DNA of 40,965 bases. Origin: PNAI01 sp964575715 (GTDB lineage: Bacteria; Pseudomonadota; Alphaproteobacteria; Rhizobiales; Xanthobacteraceae). Where the stretch lies: positions 1-40,965 of the forward strand of contig CAZNSG010000031.1 in the NCBI GenBank assembly GCA_964575715.1, in the 5' to 3' direction. The notes beneath the pieces were generated by a model. That model searched no databases. It was not told the DNA's origin and saw only the letters and a program-made list of their open reading frames with translations. Each line of letters starts with the position of its first letter. Positions within the stretch are counted from its first letter, which is position 1. A program made the translations under genes and the position numbers. Shown here one piece after another: positions 24,626-32,981 of this stretch.

Positions 24626-25603
24626 ATGCCCATCGGACTTCATGAATTTCACGCGCAGGTGCGGACACACATGATCCGCGCCGGTGCGGTGGCGGCGGTC
24701 TTCGCCTTTGCCGCCGGTACGGCGGCGGCGCAAACCTATGGATTCGCCACACTACCGCCCGCTACGCTCAATCACACGTCCGCCACGGCCATTGCCAAAG
24801 TGCTCAAGGAGAAGGCCGGATTGAACGTGCTCGTGCAGCCCACGGCCGGTGACCAGATCATCATACCCATGGTCGGCCGCGGGGAGGCCGAGCTCGGCAT
24901 TTCAAACATCATGGAAGTCGCGGATGGAATCGCGGGCGCGCAAAAGGATATCCGCATCATCGCGGCAGTCCACGCCCTGCGCACACCCTTCTTCGTGCGC
25001 AAGGACTCGCCGATGCGGACGATTGCCGACCTCAAAGGCAAGCGCGTCGCCATGGGCTATTCCGCCATGCGTAATATCGACAAGGCCGCGCGCGCCATGC
25101 TCGCGACCGGCGGATTGACCGAGAACGACGTGAAGCCGGTGCTGGTGCCCAATGTGATCCGCAGCGCCGATGACTTCATCGCCGGCGCCGCAGACATGTT
25201 CTACTTTGCCTTCGGCGCGCCGAAGGTGCGGGAAGTCGACGCCACCGTAGGCGGCATCCGTGTGCTCGACATGGATGTGAGTCGCATGCCGGAGGCCCGT
25301 AAAATCATGCCGTATGGCTATGCGACCGAGGTCGCGCCGGGGCCGGTTTTCATCGGTGTCGAAAAACCGATGGCGGTCTATACCTTCGACAATATCATAT
25401 TCACCAACGCCAAGGTGACGGACGATTTTGTCTACAAGATCCTCGACGCGCTGGAGAAAAACAAAGCCGATCTCGTGGCGGTGCAGCCGGTGTTAAGAGA
25501 GTACACGCCGGCGTTCGGTCACAAGCAGTACAACATTCCCTATCATCCCGGTGCGCTGAAATACTTTAACGAGCGTAATATCAAGCCCGCCGCGCTGCCG
25601 TGA
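24626..25603 (+). CDS. TAXI-type TRAP transporter substrate-binding protein
   Basis: The periplasmic receptor of a TRAP transporter of the TAXI class. The 325-residue precursor has a signal peptide (MIRAGAVAAVFAFAAGTAAA, cleaved near AAAQT) and a two-lobed binding fold with QPTAGDQIIIPMVGRGEAEL, FVRKDSPMRTIADLKGKRVA and DDFIAGAADMFYFAFGAPKV. The ATG at 24626 has GGGAGGA upstream; a second in-frame ATG at 24671 would start directly at the hydrophobic core. The fused permease gene follows with a GTGA overlap. TAXI systems commonly carry glutamate-like or dicarboxylate solutes; the cargo here is not predictable. Confidence 0.9.
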   Translation: MPIGLHEFHAQVRTHMIRAGAVAAVFAFAAGTAAAQTYGFATLPPATLNHTSATAIAKVLKEKAGLNVLVQPTAGDQIIIPMVGRGEAELGISNIMEVADGIAGAQKDIRIIAAVHALRTPFFVRKDSPMRTIADLKGKRVAMGYSAMRNIDKAARAMLATGGLTENDVKPVLVPNVIRSADDFIAGAADMFYFAFGAPKVREVDATVGGIRVLDMDVSRMPEARKIMPYGYATEVAPGPVFIGVEKPMAVYTFDNIIFTNAKVTDDFVYKILDALEKNKADLVAVQPVLREYTPAFGHKQYNIPYHPGALKYFNERNIKPAALP

Positions 25604-27711
25604 GCGAAGAGCGTATCGTCCCGACCGCGGCGGAGTTCGCCTCCGCTGCGTCGCGGGCGACATTGCTTTGCACGAATGTCCTGCAGGCGCTCTTGGTTGC
25701 CTGCGTCGTGTTGTGGGTGCTCGATGTCCCACGTCAAATATTCGACCTATCTCTCTATACCGAGCAATTTCTCGTAGTTTGTCTTGGGCTGACGCTGGCG
25801 CTCGCCTTTGTGGTCGAGAGCGCGCAGAAACCGGCCCGCTTCGAATGGAGCGGCGTCATCGCGTCGGCCGCCATCTGTGCCTACATCGCCTATCGCCATC
25901 CGACGCTGAAAGATATTCCTCCGGGTTTGACCGGAAGTCTCGCTTTGGCGCTGGTCTGGACCCTGATCGGCGGGCGGCCATGGGCGGCGCGCTGGTTCGA
26001 CTGGACGTGCGCCACAGTCTCACTGCTGATCTGCGCCTACGTCGCCGTCCGGTATGAGGCATTGACGACCGAGCTCGCGCTGCTTCCCGTCGAAGGAATC
26101 GTTGGCAGCGCCGTCCTGACGTTCCTGGTGCTGGAGGGCAGCCGGCGAGCGTCCGGCTTCGGATTCGTCGGCATCATTCTTGCGATGGCGGTGTACATTT
26201 TTATCAGCCCGCACTTTTCCGGCGATTTCCAGACCCGTCCGGTGTCGCCGGAGCGGCTGGTCGCCTATGTCGGACTCGATACCAACAGCATCATCGGCGC
26301 CATTCTGGCGGTTGCAGTACTGATCGTCATTCCCTTCACGATCATGGGCCAGGTGCTGGCGAAAACCGGCGGCGCTGTCTTCTTCTCCGATCTCGCCATG
26401 TCGGCCATGGGAAGTTTCCGCGGCGGCTCCGCGAAGATTGCGGTGGTTGGCTCGGCGCTGTTTGGCATGATCTCCGGCAGCGCGGTCTCCAATGTGGTCG
26501 CCGTTGGAATCGTGACGATCCCTGCTATGATCAAGTCGGGCTTCTCCCGCCACAAGTCGGCGGCGATCGAATCGGTCGGCTCGACCGGCGGCCAGTTGAT
26601 GCCGCCGGTGATGGGTGCCTCTGCCTTCATCATGGCGGAATTTTTGCAGGTGTCCTACGGCGCGGTCTGCATCGCAGCCGCCATTCCTGCGATCCTCTAC
26701 TACGCCTGCCTGTTCATCCACGTCGACCTCGATTCGGCAAAGAGCAAAATCGGCGCCGCGCAGATTGCGAATGCCCCTCCGCTTGCCGAAGTGCTCAAGG
26801 CCGGTTGGCACTTCGTGATTCCGATCGCGTTCCTGGTCTACGCTCTGATCTATCCCGGTGTCTTTCCGCTCACCTCGACGCCGGAAAAAGCCGCAGTCGC
26901 CTCTACCGGTCTGCTGATCGTGCTGGCGTTCGTGTTCGGCTATCGCGGCCAACGCATCAGCATCGGCGAAATGCTGATGGCTATCATCGAAACCGGCCGC
27001 ATCTCGCTCGACATTATCCTGATTGGCGCGGCGGCGGGGATCATGGTCGGGATCCTCAGCATTTCCGGTTTGGCGTTTAGCATGACGCTACAGCTGGTCA
27101 CGCTCTCGGGCGAAAACGTCTACCTGCTGCTGCTGCTGATCGCCGTGCTCGCCTTTGTGCTGGGCATCGGCTTGCCGACGGTGAGCGTTTACATCCTCAC
27201 TGCGACCTTACTCGCGCCGGCGCTGATCAAGCTCGGGGTGACGCCGATGGCCGCCCACATGTTCGTGATGTACAACGGCATGCTCTCCATGATCACGCCG
27301 CCGGTTGCGTTTGCCGCCTATGCGGCGGCGAATATCGCGCGCACCGACGGCTGGACCACGGGCTGGATCGCATGTCTGGTCGGCTGGAGCACTTTCATCC
27401 TGCCATTTCTGTTCGTGCTCACGCCAAGTCTTCTGATGGACGGCCCCACCTACCTGATCGTTTGGAATTTCTGCCGCATCCTGTTTGCGCTGTTTATCGG
27501 CACCGCGGGCATTGTCGGATACGCACTGACGCCGCTGTCGCTGCCGGCGCGCTTGCTCTATGGTTTTGTTGCGTTGCCGATCGCGCTGCCGCCGGAGACG
27601 TTTGCCGGCGGCTACTACGTCAATTTCTTAGGAATAGCCGCGGGTACAATTCTGCTGGTCGTCGATCACCTGCGCCGACGGACGATGGCCGCGCCGAAAA
27701 CCGCGTCCTAG
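25600..27711 (+). CDS. TRAP transporter fused permease (DctQ-DctM type)
   Basis: A 703-residue inner-membrane permease in which the small DctQ-like four-helix part is fused ahead of the large DctM part, normal for TAXI systems. DctM hallmarks: PFTIMGQVLAKTGGAVFFSD, the GSAVSNVVAVGIVTIPAM region, STGGQLMPPVMGASAFIMAE, and VLGIGLPTVSVYILTATLL plus MITPPVAFAAYAAANIARTD. It uses an ion gradient to take up the substrate handed over by the binding protein. The GTG start lies inside the stop of the binding-protein gene. The end abuts, tail to tail, a broken dioxygenase fragment. Confidence 0.93.
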   Translation: MSEERIVPTAAEFASAASRATLLCTNVLQALLVACVVLWVLDVPRQIFDLSLYTEQFLVVCLGLTLALAFVVESAQKPARFEWSGVIASAAICAYIAYRHPTLKDIPPGLTGSLALALVWTLIGGRPWAARWFDWTCATVSLLICAYVAVRYEALTTELALLPVEGIVGSAVLTFLVLEGSRRASGFGFVGIILAMAVYIFISPHFSGDFQTRPVSPERLVAYVGLDTNSIIGAILAVAVLIVIPFTIMGQVLAKTGGAVFFSDLAMSAMGSFRGGSAKIAVVGSALFGMISGSAVSNVVAVGIVTIPAMIKSGFSRHKSAAIESVGSTGGQLMPPVMGASAFIMAEFLQVSYGAVCIAAAIPAILYYACLFIHVDLDSAKSKIGAAQIANAPPLAEVLKAGWHFVIPIAFLVYALIYPGVFPLTSTPEKAAVASTGLLIVLAFVFGYRGQRISIGEMLMAIIETGRISLDIILIGAAAGIMVGILSISGLAFSMTLQLVTLSGENVYLLLLLIAVLAFVLGIGLPTVSVYILTATLLAPALIKLGVTPMAAHMFVMYNGMLSMITPPVAFAAYAAANIARTDGWTTGWIACLVGWSTFILPFLFVLTPSLLMDGPTYLIVWNFCRILFALFIGTAGIVGYALTPLSLPARLLYGFVALPIALPPETFAGGYYVNFLGIAAGTILLVVDHLRRRTMAAPKTAS

Positions 27712-27714
27712 CGC

Positions 27715-27933
27715 TTATTTATCCTCGCGCCAGATACCGAGCGCTTCCTGCGCCGGCCGGTCGGAGATCGAGAACAGCACGGTTTCCTGAGCGGAGGTGT
27801 GGCTATAGGGCTGCCAGGAGGGAACCACGAACACGTCGCGCGGGCCCCATTCGAGCAGCTTGCCGGCAATCTTGGTGGCACCTCTGCCCTCGACGCAGAC
27901 GAAGATGGTGCCATCGGTCGCGCAAAACGGCAT
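27715..27933 (-). pseudogene. C-terminal remnant of gentisate 1,2-dioxygenase
   Basis: The 72-residue frame carries the final cupin part of a gentisate dioxygenase (TDGTIFVCVEGRGATK, ALGIWREDK), almost the same as the end of the intact gene at 29666-30766. Homology covers 27722-27923 against 29688-29889 with no gaps and about 14 mismatches by eye (roughly 93% identity), then stops abruptly at both ends. The first three residues (MPF) come from unrelated DNA, and no promoter or ribosome-binding site fits, so this is debris of a duplication or rearrangement, not a functional gene. Confidence 0.85.
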
Positions 27934-28041
27934 TCCGATCGTTGGACTGCCTTCGATTGGGGTAGCTCCCTCCGCATGCTATGGTAATTGTCAGCTCATT
28001 GCCTGGGTTTGTCACAGGCATTTCGGAGAGGAGGAAACGCC

Positions 28042-29019
28042 ATGAAACTTCCACGCCGTCAATTTCTCCATCTGGCAGCCGGTGCCGCCGCTCTTCCGAC
28101 GCTGTCGTGGGCTGCAAGCGCGCAGGCCTATCCGACGCAGCCAGTGCGCATCATCGTCGGCTTTGCCGCCGGCAGCGGGTCTGACATCTTGGCCCGTCTG
28201 ATGGCGCAATGGCTGACGGAGCGGCTCGGTCAGCCAATCCTCGTCGAGAACCGGCCGGGCGCCGGCGGCAATGTCGGGACCGAGGCGGTGGTGAAGGCGC
28301 CGCCGGACGGCTACACGCTGCTCAAGGTGGTTCCGGCGAACACGGTCAACGACACGCTCTACGACAAGCTGAGCTTCAATTTCATTCGCGACATCGCGCC
28401 GGTCGCGGGCATGGTCCGCGTGCCGTACGTCCTGGTGGTGAACCAGTCGGTCCCGATCACGACCGTTCCCGAGTTCATCGCCCACGCGAAAACCAATCCC
28501 GGAAAGCTAAACTTCGCTTCGGCCGGCGTCGGCACCGGCATCCACATGTCCGGCGAATTGTTCAAGATGATGGCTGGCGTGAACATGGTGCATGTGCCGT
28601 ATCGCGGCGCCGGCAACGCAATGATAGACCTGATCGGCGGCCAAGTGCAGCTCATGTTCGACACCACTCAGGCCTCGATTCCGCACATCAAGGCCGGCAA
28701 GGTCCGCGCGCTGGCGGTGACCACGGCGGCGCGCTCGGAGCTGCTGCCGGACTTGCCGACGATCGGCGATTTCGTGCCGGGCTACGAGGCAAGCGGCTTG
28801 TTCGGTTTCGGTGCGCCCCGCAACACCCCCGCCGAGATCGTCGAGAAGCTCAACAGGGAAATCAACGCAGTGCTGGCCGACCCCAAGGTCAAGGCCCGCA
28901 TTGCCGAACTCGGCGGCGAGGTGCTGACAGGCCCGCCCGCCGCCTACGGCCGGCTCCTCGCCGAAGAATCCGAAAAGTGGGGCAAGGTGGTTCGGGCCGC
29001 CAAAATCAAGGTGGAGTAG
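28042..29019 (+). CDS. Tripartite tricarboxylate transporter (Bug family) binding protein
   Basis: A 325-residue periplasmic receptor of the Bug/TctC family. The leader PRRQFLHLAAGAAALP has a twin arginine and suggests Tat export, with cleavage near AQAYP. Family marks are PVRIIVGFAAGSGSDILARL, VENRPGAGGNVGTEAV, DGYTLLKV, ASAGVGTGIHMSGELFK and VPYRGAGNAMIDLIGGQVQL. GAGGAGGAAA precedes the ATG. No TctA/TctB membrane genes adjoin it, which is common for these orphan receptors. Placed between a broken and an intact gentisate dioxygenase gene, it may capture an aromatic or carboxylic acid used by that pathway (inference). Confidence 0.92.
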   Translation: MKLPRRQFLHLAAGAAALPTLSWAASAQAYPTQPVRIIVGFAAGSGSDILARLMAQWLTERLGQPILVENRPGAGGNVGTEAVVKAPPDGYTLLKVVPANTVNDTLYDKLSFNFIRDIAPVAGMVRVPYVLVVNQSVPITTVPEFIAHAKTNPGKLNFASAGVGTGIHMSGELFKMMAGVNMVHVPYRGAGNAMIDLIGGQVQLMFDTTQASIPHIKAGKVRALAVTTAARSELLPDLPTIGDFVPGYEASGLFGFGAPRNTPAEIVEKLNREINAVLADPKVKARIAELGGEVLTGPPAAYGRLLAEESEKWGKVVRAAKIKVE

Positions 29020-29039
29020 AGCGCCCCAGCGGCGGCGCT
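29020..29039 (+). terminator. Possible weak terminator hairpin
   Basis: AGCGCC and GGCGCT pair across an eight-base loop right after the stop of the Bug protein gene, followed by only two T's. The short T-run makes rho-independent termination doubtful. Confidence 0.25.
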
Positions 29040-29095
29040 TCCATAGAATCCGTTATCGGAATCGCGTTAGTCGGCACTCGATAGAGAAGTCGTTG

Positions 29096-29392
29096 CTAGC
29101 CACTGCCCTCCGGTTCCCACGGCCAGCGGCGTGTGGCGTGCCGGATGAGCAGAATCACGATCGCGTCGCCCTCGACTGCATAAAAAATGGAATGTCTGAA
29201 TCGCCGAATGTACCAGCGGCGCACGCCGGGCATTTCCGATTCCTGAGCCAAATATGGATTATCAAGCAGCTGAGCCACGGCATCGTCGATACTGCCCGCA
29301 AAATCGGCGACAAGCGACGGAGCTTGGTCTCGAAAGTAGGAGATGCTCTGCTCAAGCTCGTCGGCGGCGGACTCTGTGTAGCGTATCTTCAT
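29096..29392 (-). CDS. ParE/RelE superfamily toxin
   Basis: A 98-residue toxin. MKIRYTESAADELEQSISYF followed by a middle ESEMPGVRRWYIRRFRHSIF and a strand AIVILLIRHATRRW is the ParE/RelE fold. ParE members poison gyrase, RelE members cut mRNA in the ribosome; this sequence seems closer to ParE, but I cannot settle the target. Its ATG overlaps the antitoxin stop by ATGA, so the antitoxin is made first. The pair lies between the Bug receptor and the gentisate dioxygenase, within the segment bounded by the duplicated dioxygenase tail. Confidence 0.87.
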   Translation of the reverse strand: MKIRYTESAADELEQSISYFRDQAPSLVADFAGSIDDAVAQLLDNPYLAQESEMPGVRRWYIRRFRHSIFYAVEGDAIVILLIRHATRRWPWEPEGSG

Positions 29393-29628
29393 GCACGTGA
29401 GGAACGCGCTTTCTGGAAAATTTCCGCCACGCGCTCATCGCTCGCGAACTTGCCTTCGCGCATCGCCTTGAGCCCGCGTTCGATTCCCTGGCGCTCGGCT
29501 TCGCTCAGCCGATAGACGCCGGTGCGCCGCGCCTCGATCGCGCGCGCGATTTCGGCAAGCTCCTCCTGATCCTCGGGCGGCCAGGAGCGCACAGCTTCCA
29601 AGATAGCGTCGATTTGTTGTTTCGTCAT
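29389..29628 (-). CDS. Antitoxin of the ParE-type pair
   Basis: A 79-residue acidic and helical protein (AVRSWPPEDQEELAEIARAI, GLKAMREGKFASDERVAEIF) upstream of, and overlapping, the ParE-type toxin gene. The C-terminal part with KFASDERVAEIFQKAR is the pattern seen in ParD-like and related antitoxins that bind and neutralise the toxin; I do not see a clear ribbon-helix-helix. The function is inferred chiefly from gene order and overlap. Confidence 0.78.
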   Translation of the reverse strand: MTKQQIDAILEAVRSWPPEDQEELAEIARAIEARRTGVYRLSEAERQGIERGLKAMREGKFASDERVAEIFQKARSSRA

Positions 29629-29665
29629 TCGCGCAACTTAGCAGATCGAGCCGGTCTTTGCACGG

Positions 29666-30766
29666 CTAGACGCGGGACGAATTCTTGTCCTCGCGCCAGA
29701 TGCCCAAAGCCTCCTGCGCCGGCCGGTCGGAGATCGAGAACAGCACGGTTTCCTGCGCGGCGGTGTGGCTATAGATCTGCCAGGAGGGAACCACGAACAC
29801 GTCGCGCGGGCCCCATTCGAGCAGCTTGCCGGCAACCTTGGTCGCGCCCCTGCCCTCGACGCAGACGAAGATGGTGCCGTCGGTCGCGCGATAATTCTTG
29901 CCCTTGAAATTCTTCGGCAGCAGCGCGAGGTGCGCGCCCATGGTCGGCATCGACCAGCCGCCGGTGAGCGGATTGGCATAGCGGAACCGCGCGCCATGGC
30001 GCGGATCGATATCGCCGGCACGCGCCAGACGCTCCAGGATCGGGCGCATGCGCACGTAAGGGTAATTGATGATCGGGCTGCGATTGAGTGTCACGTCCAT
30101 GCCGTCGGGCAGCACGCCCGAGCCGTAACGCGCAAGCGAATCCTCGTGGTCAAGCCGGGTATTTTGCTTCTCTTCGTCGTTATGCTGGTAGAAACAGGTT
30201 TCGAAGAAATTTACAGTCGGCACATCGAGGACATCGAGCCAGATCATCGGGTGCTTGGACTCGTTGCCGTGATCGTGCGCGGCCCAATTTGGCGTGAGCA
30301 CGAAGTCGCCGGGCGACATGATGGTCTTTTCGCCCTCGACCTGTGTGTAGGCGCCTTCGCCGTCAAGGATAAAACGGATCGCCGAGGGCGAGTGGCGGTG
30401 CACTGGCGCGATCTCTCCCGGCATTATCAGTTGTAAGCCGGCATAGAGCGACTGGGTGATGCGCGATTGGCCACGCAACTGGGGATTTTCCAGGATGATC
30501 ACCCGCCGGGTCGCTTCCTTGGCGGTGATCAGGTCGCCGGCTTCCATCACGATCGGTTTGACGTCCTTGAAATGCCAGATCGCGGGCGCGCAGATCGTCT
30601 TCGGCTCGTCCGGAATAATGCTATTGAGCACCACCCACAGTGGGGCCATGTCGAACTTGGACATGCGCTCGTAATAGGCTTCACGGGCCGAACTTTTGGC
30701 ATCCTTGGCCTTGACCTTGGTCTTGCCCGGCTTCGCTTTCGCTAATGTCTGCGCTGGGCTATCCAT
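29666..30766 (-). CDS. Gentisate 1,2-dioxygenase
   Basis: Opens the ring of gentisate (2,5-dihydroxybenzoate) with Fe(II) and O2, giving maleylpyruvate. The 366-residue bicupin has the metal site in PVHRHSPSAIRFILDGEGAY: His123 and His125, with His164 39 residues further on (NWAAHDHGN), the spacing known for this family. A second cupin ends in the tail also present as a fragment at 27722-27923. The N-terminal 30 residues are unusually Lys/Ala-rich. Start chosen at the ATG with GGAG six bases before it; another ATG lies twelve bases upstream. Salicylate or 1-hydroxy-2-naphthoate dioxygenases are close relatives. It probably shares an operon with the SDR gene upstream on the same strand. Confidence 0.88.
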   Translation of the reverse strand: MDSPAQTLAKAKPGKTKVKAKDAKSSAREAYYERMSKFDMAPLWVVLNSIIPDEPKTICAPAIWHFKDVKPIVMEAGDLITAKEATRRVIILENPQLRGQSRITQSLYAGLQLIMPGEIAPVHRHSPSAIRFILDGEGAYTQVEGEKTIMSPGDFVLTPNWAAHDHGNESKHPMIWLDVLDVPTVNFFETCFYQHNDEEKQNTRLDHEDSLARYGSGVLPDGMDVTLNRSPIINYPYVRMRPILERLARAGDIDPRHGARFRYANPLTGGWSMPTMGAHLALLPKNFKGKNYRATDGTIFVCVEGRGATKVAGKLLEWGPRDVFVVPSWQIYSHTAAQETVLFSISDRPAQEALGIWREDKNSSRV

Positions 30767-30878
30767 CTTTATCTCCATTCCAAACAAGATCGGCTGGCCC
30801 CGCACGATAGCGACTGGCGCGGATCAAATACAGGGGCTGAAAGACGCATCCGCCATACGATTTTCGCAGGGGGCGTCT

Positions 30879-31643
30879 TCAAGTGTTGTTGGTGCCGCCA
30901 TCGACCGCCAGCACCTGGCCGGTGACGAAGTCGCTGTCGCTGGAGCATAGGTAAATCAACGTTCCGAGCAGGTCCTCGGGATACTCATCGCGCTTGATCG
31001 CGCGGCGCTGGACCGCTGCTGTCTTTGACTGTGCGACATGGGCGGCATTCTGCAATCCGGTTTCGCTTAACGTATAACCCGGCGCGAGGGTATTGACGCA
31101 GATGCCGTGCTCGCCGAGCTCGCGGCTGATGGCGCGGGTGAAGGACGTCACCGCGCCTTTTGAGGTCACATAGTGCGAGAAGTTGGGAATTCCGCGTGCC
31201 ACGGTCCCTGACCCGATGTTGACGATCTTGCCGTACTTGCGCGCGATCATGTGCGGGACCACGTGCTTGACCATCAGGAACGGCCCGCGGATGTTGACCG
31301 CCATCACCTGGTCCCACAATTCGACATCGATGTCCTCGACCTTGAGCGTCGGCAGCGGCGCGTAGAGCGCGGCGTTGTTGACCAGAATGTCAATCTTGCC
31401 AAACCGCTCCAGCGTCTTGGCGACCAGCGCCTTGACCTGTCCTTCGTCGCTCACATTGAAAGTCATGCTGGTGGTGGCGTTGCGGCCATATTTGGCGGCG
31501 ATGTCGGCCGCGACCGCGGCGCCATCCACAATATCCGCCACCATGACCTCGGCGCCTTGAGCGGCAAGCGCCTCGCAATAGTGCCGGCCAATGCCCACCG
31601 CGCCGCCGGTCACGATCGCCGTGCGTCCCGCCAGTCTCGACAT
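30879..31643 (-). CDS. Short-chain dehydrogenase/reductase
   Basis: A 254-residue classical SDR. The cofactor loop is TGGAVGIG at 12-19; NNAA is at 89-92; the catalytic Ser (GSGT, near 145), Tyr158 and Lys162 (HYVTSKG) are all present. Asp36 after the second strand (MVADI) favours NAD(H). GGAGGGG lies six bases before the ATG. It is 112 bases upstream of the gentisate dioxygenase on the same strand, so a step in aromatic or alicyclic compound breakdown is likely, though substrates of SDRs cannot be read from sequence. Confidence 0.9.
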   Translation of the reverse strand: MSRLAGRTAIVTGGAVGIGRHYCEALAAQGAEVMVADIVDGAAVAADIAAKYGRNATTSMTFNVSDEGQVKALVAKTLERFGKIDILVNNAALYAPLPTLKVEDIDVELWDQVMAVNIRGPFLMVKHVVPHMIARKYGKIVNIGSGTVARGIPNFSHYVTSKGAVTSFTRAISRELGEHGICVNTLAPGYTLSETGLQNAAHVAQSKTAAVQRRAIKRDEYPEDLLGTLIYLCSSDSDFVTGQVLAVDGGTNNT

Positions 31644-31730
31644 GTCCCCTCCGCCGTGCTGTATCAAACCGAAACGTTAGTGCAGTGTGGCGCCGCACGC
31701 CAGTGCAGCATTGATGCGGGGGTTGACGAA

Positions 31731-32339
31731 ATGCCGGCCATGAAAAGCGATGTCCTCGACCGGTTGGCGATCCGGGAACTCATCGAAAATTGGGCGGTGT
31801 GGCGGGATGGCCTGATGTGGGACCGCTTCCGCACCGTCTGGCATCCGGAAGGGCAGATGTGGGCGACCTGGTTCCAGGGCACCGCTAGTGAGTTCATCAA
31901 AGTGAGCCAGGAAGGTTTTGCACGCGGTGTCAGGATTCTGCATTTCCTCGGAGGTTCGTCGATCGACATCAAGGGTAAGCGCGCCATTGTTCAGACCAAG
32001 ATGACGATTTCGCAGCGCGCCAGCGTGGACGGGGTACAGTGCGATGTGGTTTGCACCGGCCGCTTCTACGACTTCCTGGAGAAACGTAAAGGCCGCTGGG
32101 GCATCGTGCTGCGCCGGCTGATCTACGAGAAAGACCGCCTCGACCCGATCGATCCTTCGGCCGCGCTCAAACTCGATCAGAAATTGCTCGATCGCTTTCC
32201 GGCCGGCTATCGCCATCTGGCGTATCTGCAAACCAAGATCGGCTACAAGGTCAAGGACGACATGCCCGGCCTCGATGGTCCGGAGGTCGCGGCGCTCTAT
32301 GGCAAGGGCGCGGATTGGCTCAAGGGCAAGAGGCTGTGA
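31731..32339 (+). CDS. NTF2/SnoaL-like protein
   Basis: A 202-residue protein with a cone-shaped NTF2/SnoaL-like fold in its first 130 residues: LDRLAIRELIENWAVWRDGL, then WHPEGQMWATWFQGTASEFI, VQTKMTISQR and GRFYDFLEKRKGRWGIVLRR. Such proteins act as small hydrolases, isomerases or dehydratases, or as partners to ring-hydroxylating enzymes. The last 70 residues are an extension (LDQKLLDRFPAGYRHLAYLQ) often seen in members from catabolic gene clusters. The ATG at 31731 is preferred; 31740 is an alternative. It starts 87 bases from the divergent SDR gene. Confidence 0.8.
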   Translation: MPAMKSDVLDRLAIRELIENWAVWRDGLMWDRFRTVWHPEGQMWATWFQGTASEFIKVSQEGFARGVRILHFLGGSSIDIKGKRAIVQTKMTISQRASVDGVQCDVVCTGRFYDFLEKRKGRWGIVLRRLIYEKDRLDPIDPSAALKLDQKLLDRFPAGYRHLAYLQTKIGYKVKDDMPGLDGPEVAALYGKGADWLKGKRL

Positions 32340-32354
32340 GTCGTAACTATGCCA

Positions 32355-32489
32355 GCCTCATGGTGAGGAGCGTTGCGAAGCAACGCGTCTCGAAGCATGT
32401 GGCCGCCTCATCCTTCGAGACGCGTCGCATCGTAGCCAAGTGTACGCAGGCTACGCCTGCTATGGCGACGCTCCTCAGGATGAGGGCGG
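32355..32489. repeat. CCTCAT...ATGAGG composite repeat
   Basis: An element with CCTCATGGTGAGGAGCG near the left end, CTCATCCTTCGAGACGCG in the middle and CTCCTCAGGATGAGG at the right, typical in style of repeats between Bradyrhizobium-like genes. Nested in it, at 32431-32455, is a hairpin CGTAGCC / GGCTACG with loop AAGTGTACGCA. Confidence 0.65.
32431..32455. repeat. Hairpin with AAGTGTACGCA loop
   Basis: Seven-base arms CGTAGCC / GGCTACG around AAGTGTACGCA. The loop is the same 11 bases as at 408-432, where the stem is CGCAGGC / GCCTGCG, and nearly the reverse complement of the loops at 101-127 and 11980-12006. Confidence 0.75.
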
Positions 32490-32560
32490 ATCAGCGGCAC
32501 TTGCACAGATCGGCGCGATCCATTGATATAAGCTCGCAACGTCGGTCATGAGGGGGCCAG

Positions 32561-32932
32561 ATGTCAATCGTCGAGAAATTCAATCTGCTGAATGGCTTTA
32601 ATATTCTGCGCATCATTTGCGGCGCGTTTTTCATTCCGCACATCTATGCCAAGTTCTTCGTGCCCGAGGCGCGCGGCTTCTTCGTTGCAGCCCAGTTCAA
32701 CCCGCCGGGAACCTGGATGTATACCGCTGGCGCGATCGAGACGGTGCTGGCGATTGGCCTGATCTTTGGAATCTATACGACTCTGGTCGCTTGGGTGGCG
32801 GCATTCCATCTCGGCGTTGCGGCAGTTGCGGTTTATCGCGTCACCGGCGGCAAGTGGCTTTGGAACATCGGCGGCTACGAGTATTGCGTATTCTGGGCGC
32901 TCGCTTGCGTTGCCGTCGCGCTGCAGGGATGA
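32561..32932 (+). CDS. DoxX family membrane protein
   Basis: A 123-residue integral membrane protein with four hydrophobic segments (about 13-28, 50-72, 74-93 and 105-122). NILRIICGAFFIPHIYAKFF and AGAIETVLAIGLIFGIYTTL are the DoxX-type first and second helices. DoxX-like proteins are associated with quinol or redox functions, but this one has no assigned role. AGGGGG precedes its ATG. It is the first of four same-strand genes running to 36349, and follows a repeat element that separates it from the NTF2-like gene. Confidence 0.85.
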   Translation: MSIVEKFNLLNGFNILRIICGAFFIPHIYAKFFVPEARGFFVAAQFNPPGTWMYTAGAIETVLAIGLIFGIYTTLVAWVAAFHLGVAAVAVYRVTGGKWLWNIGGYEYCVFWALACVAVALQG

Positions 32933-32981
32933 TTGTTTTTGCCAAGCCATAGCCGTCAGGGAAGAGTTCGGGGGTAGGCGC

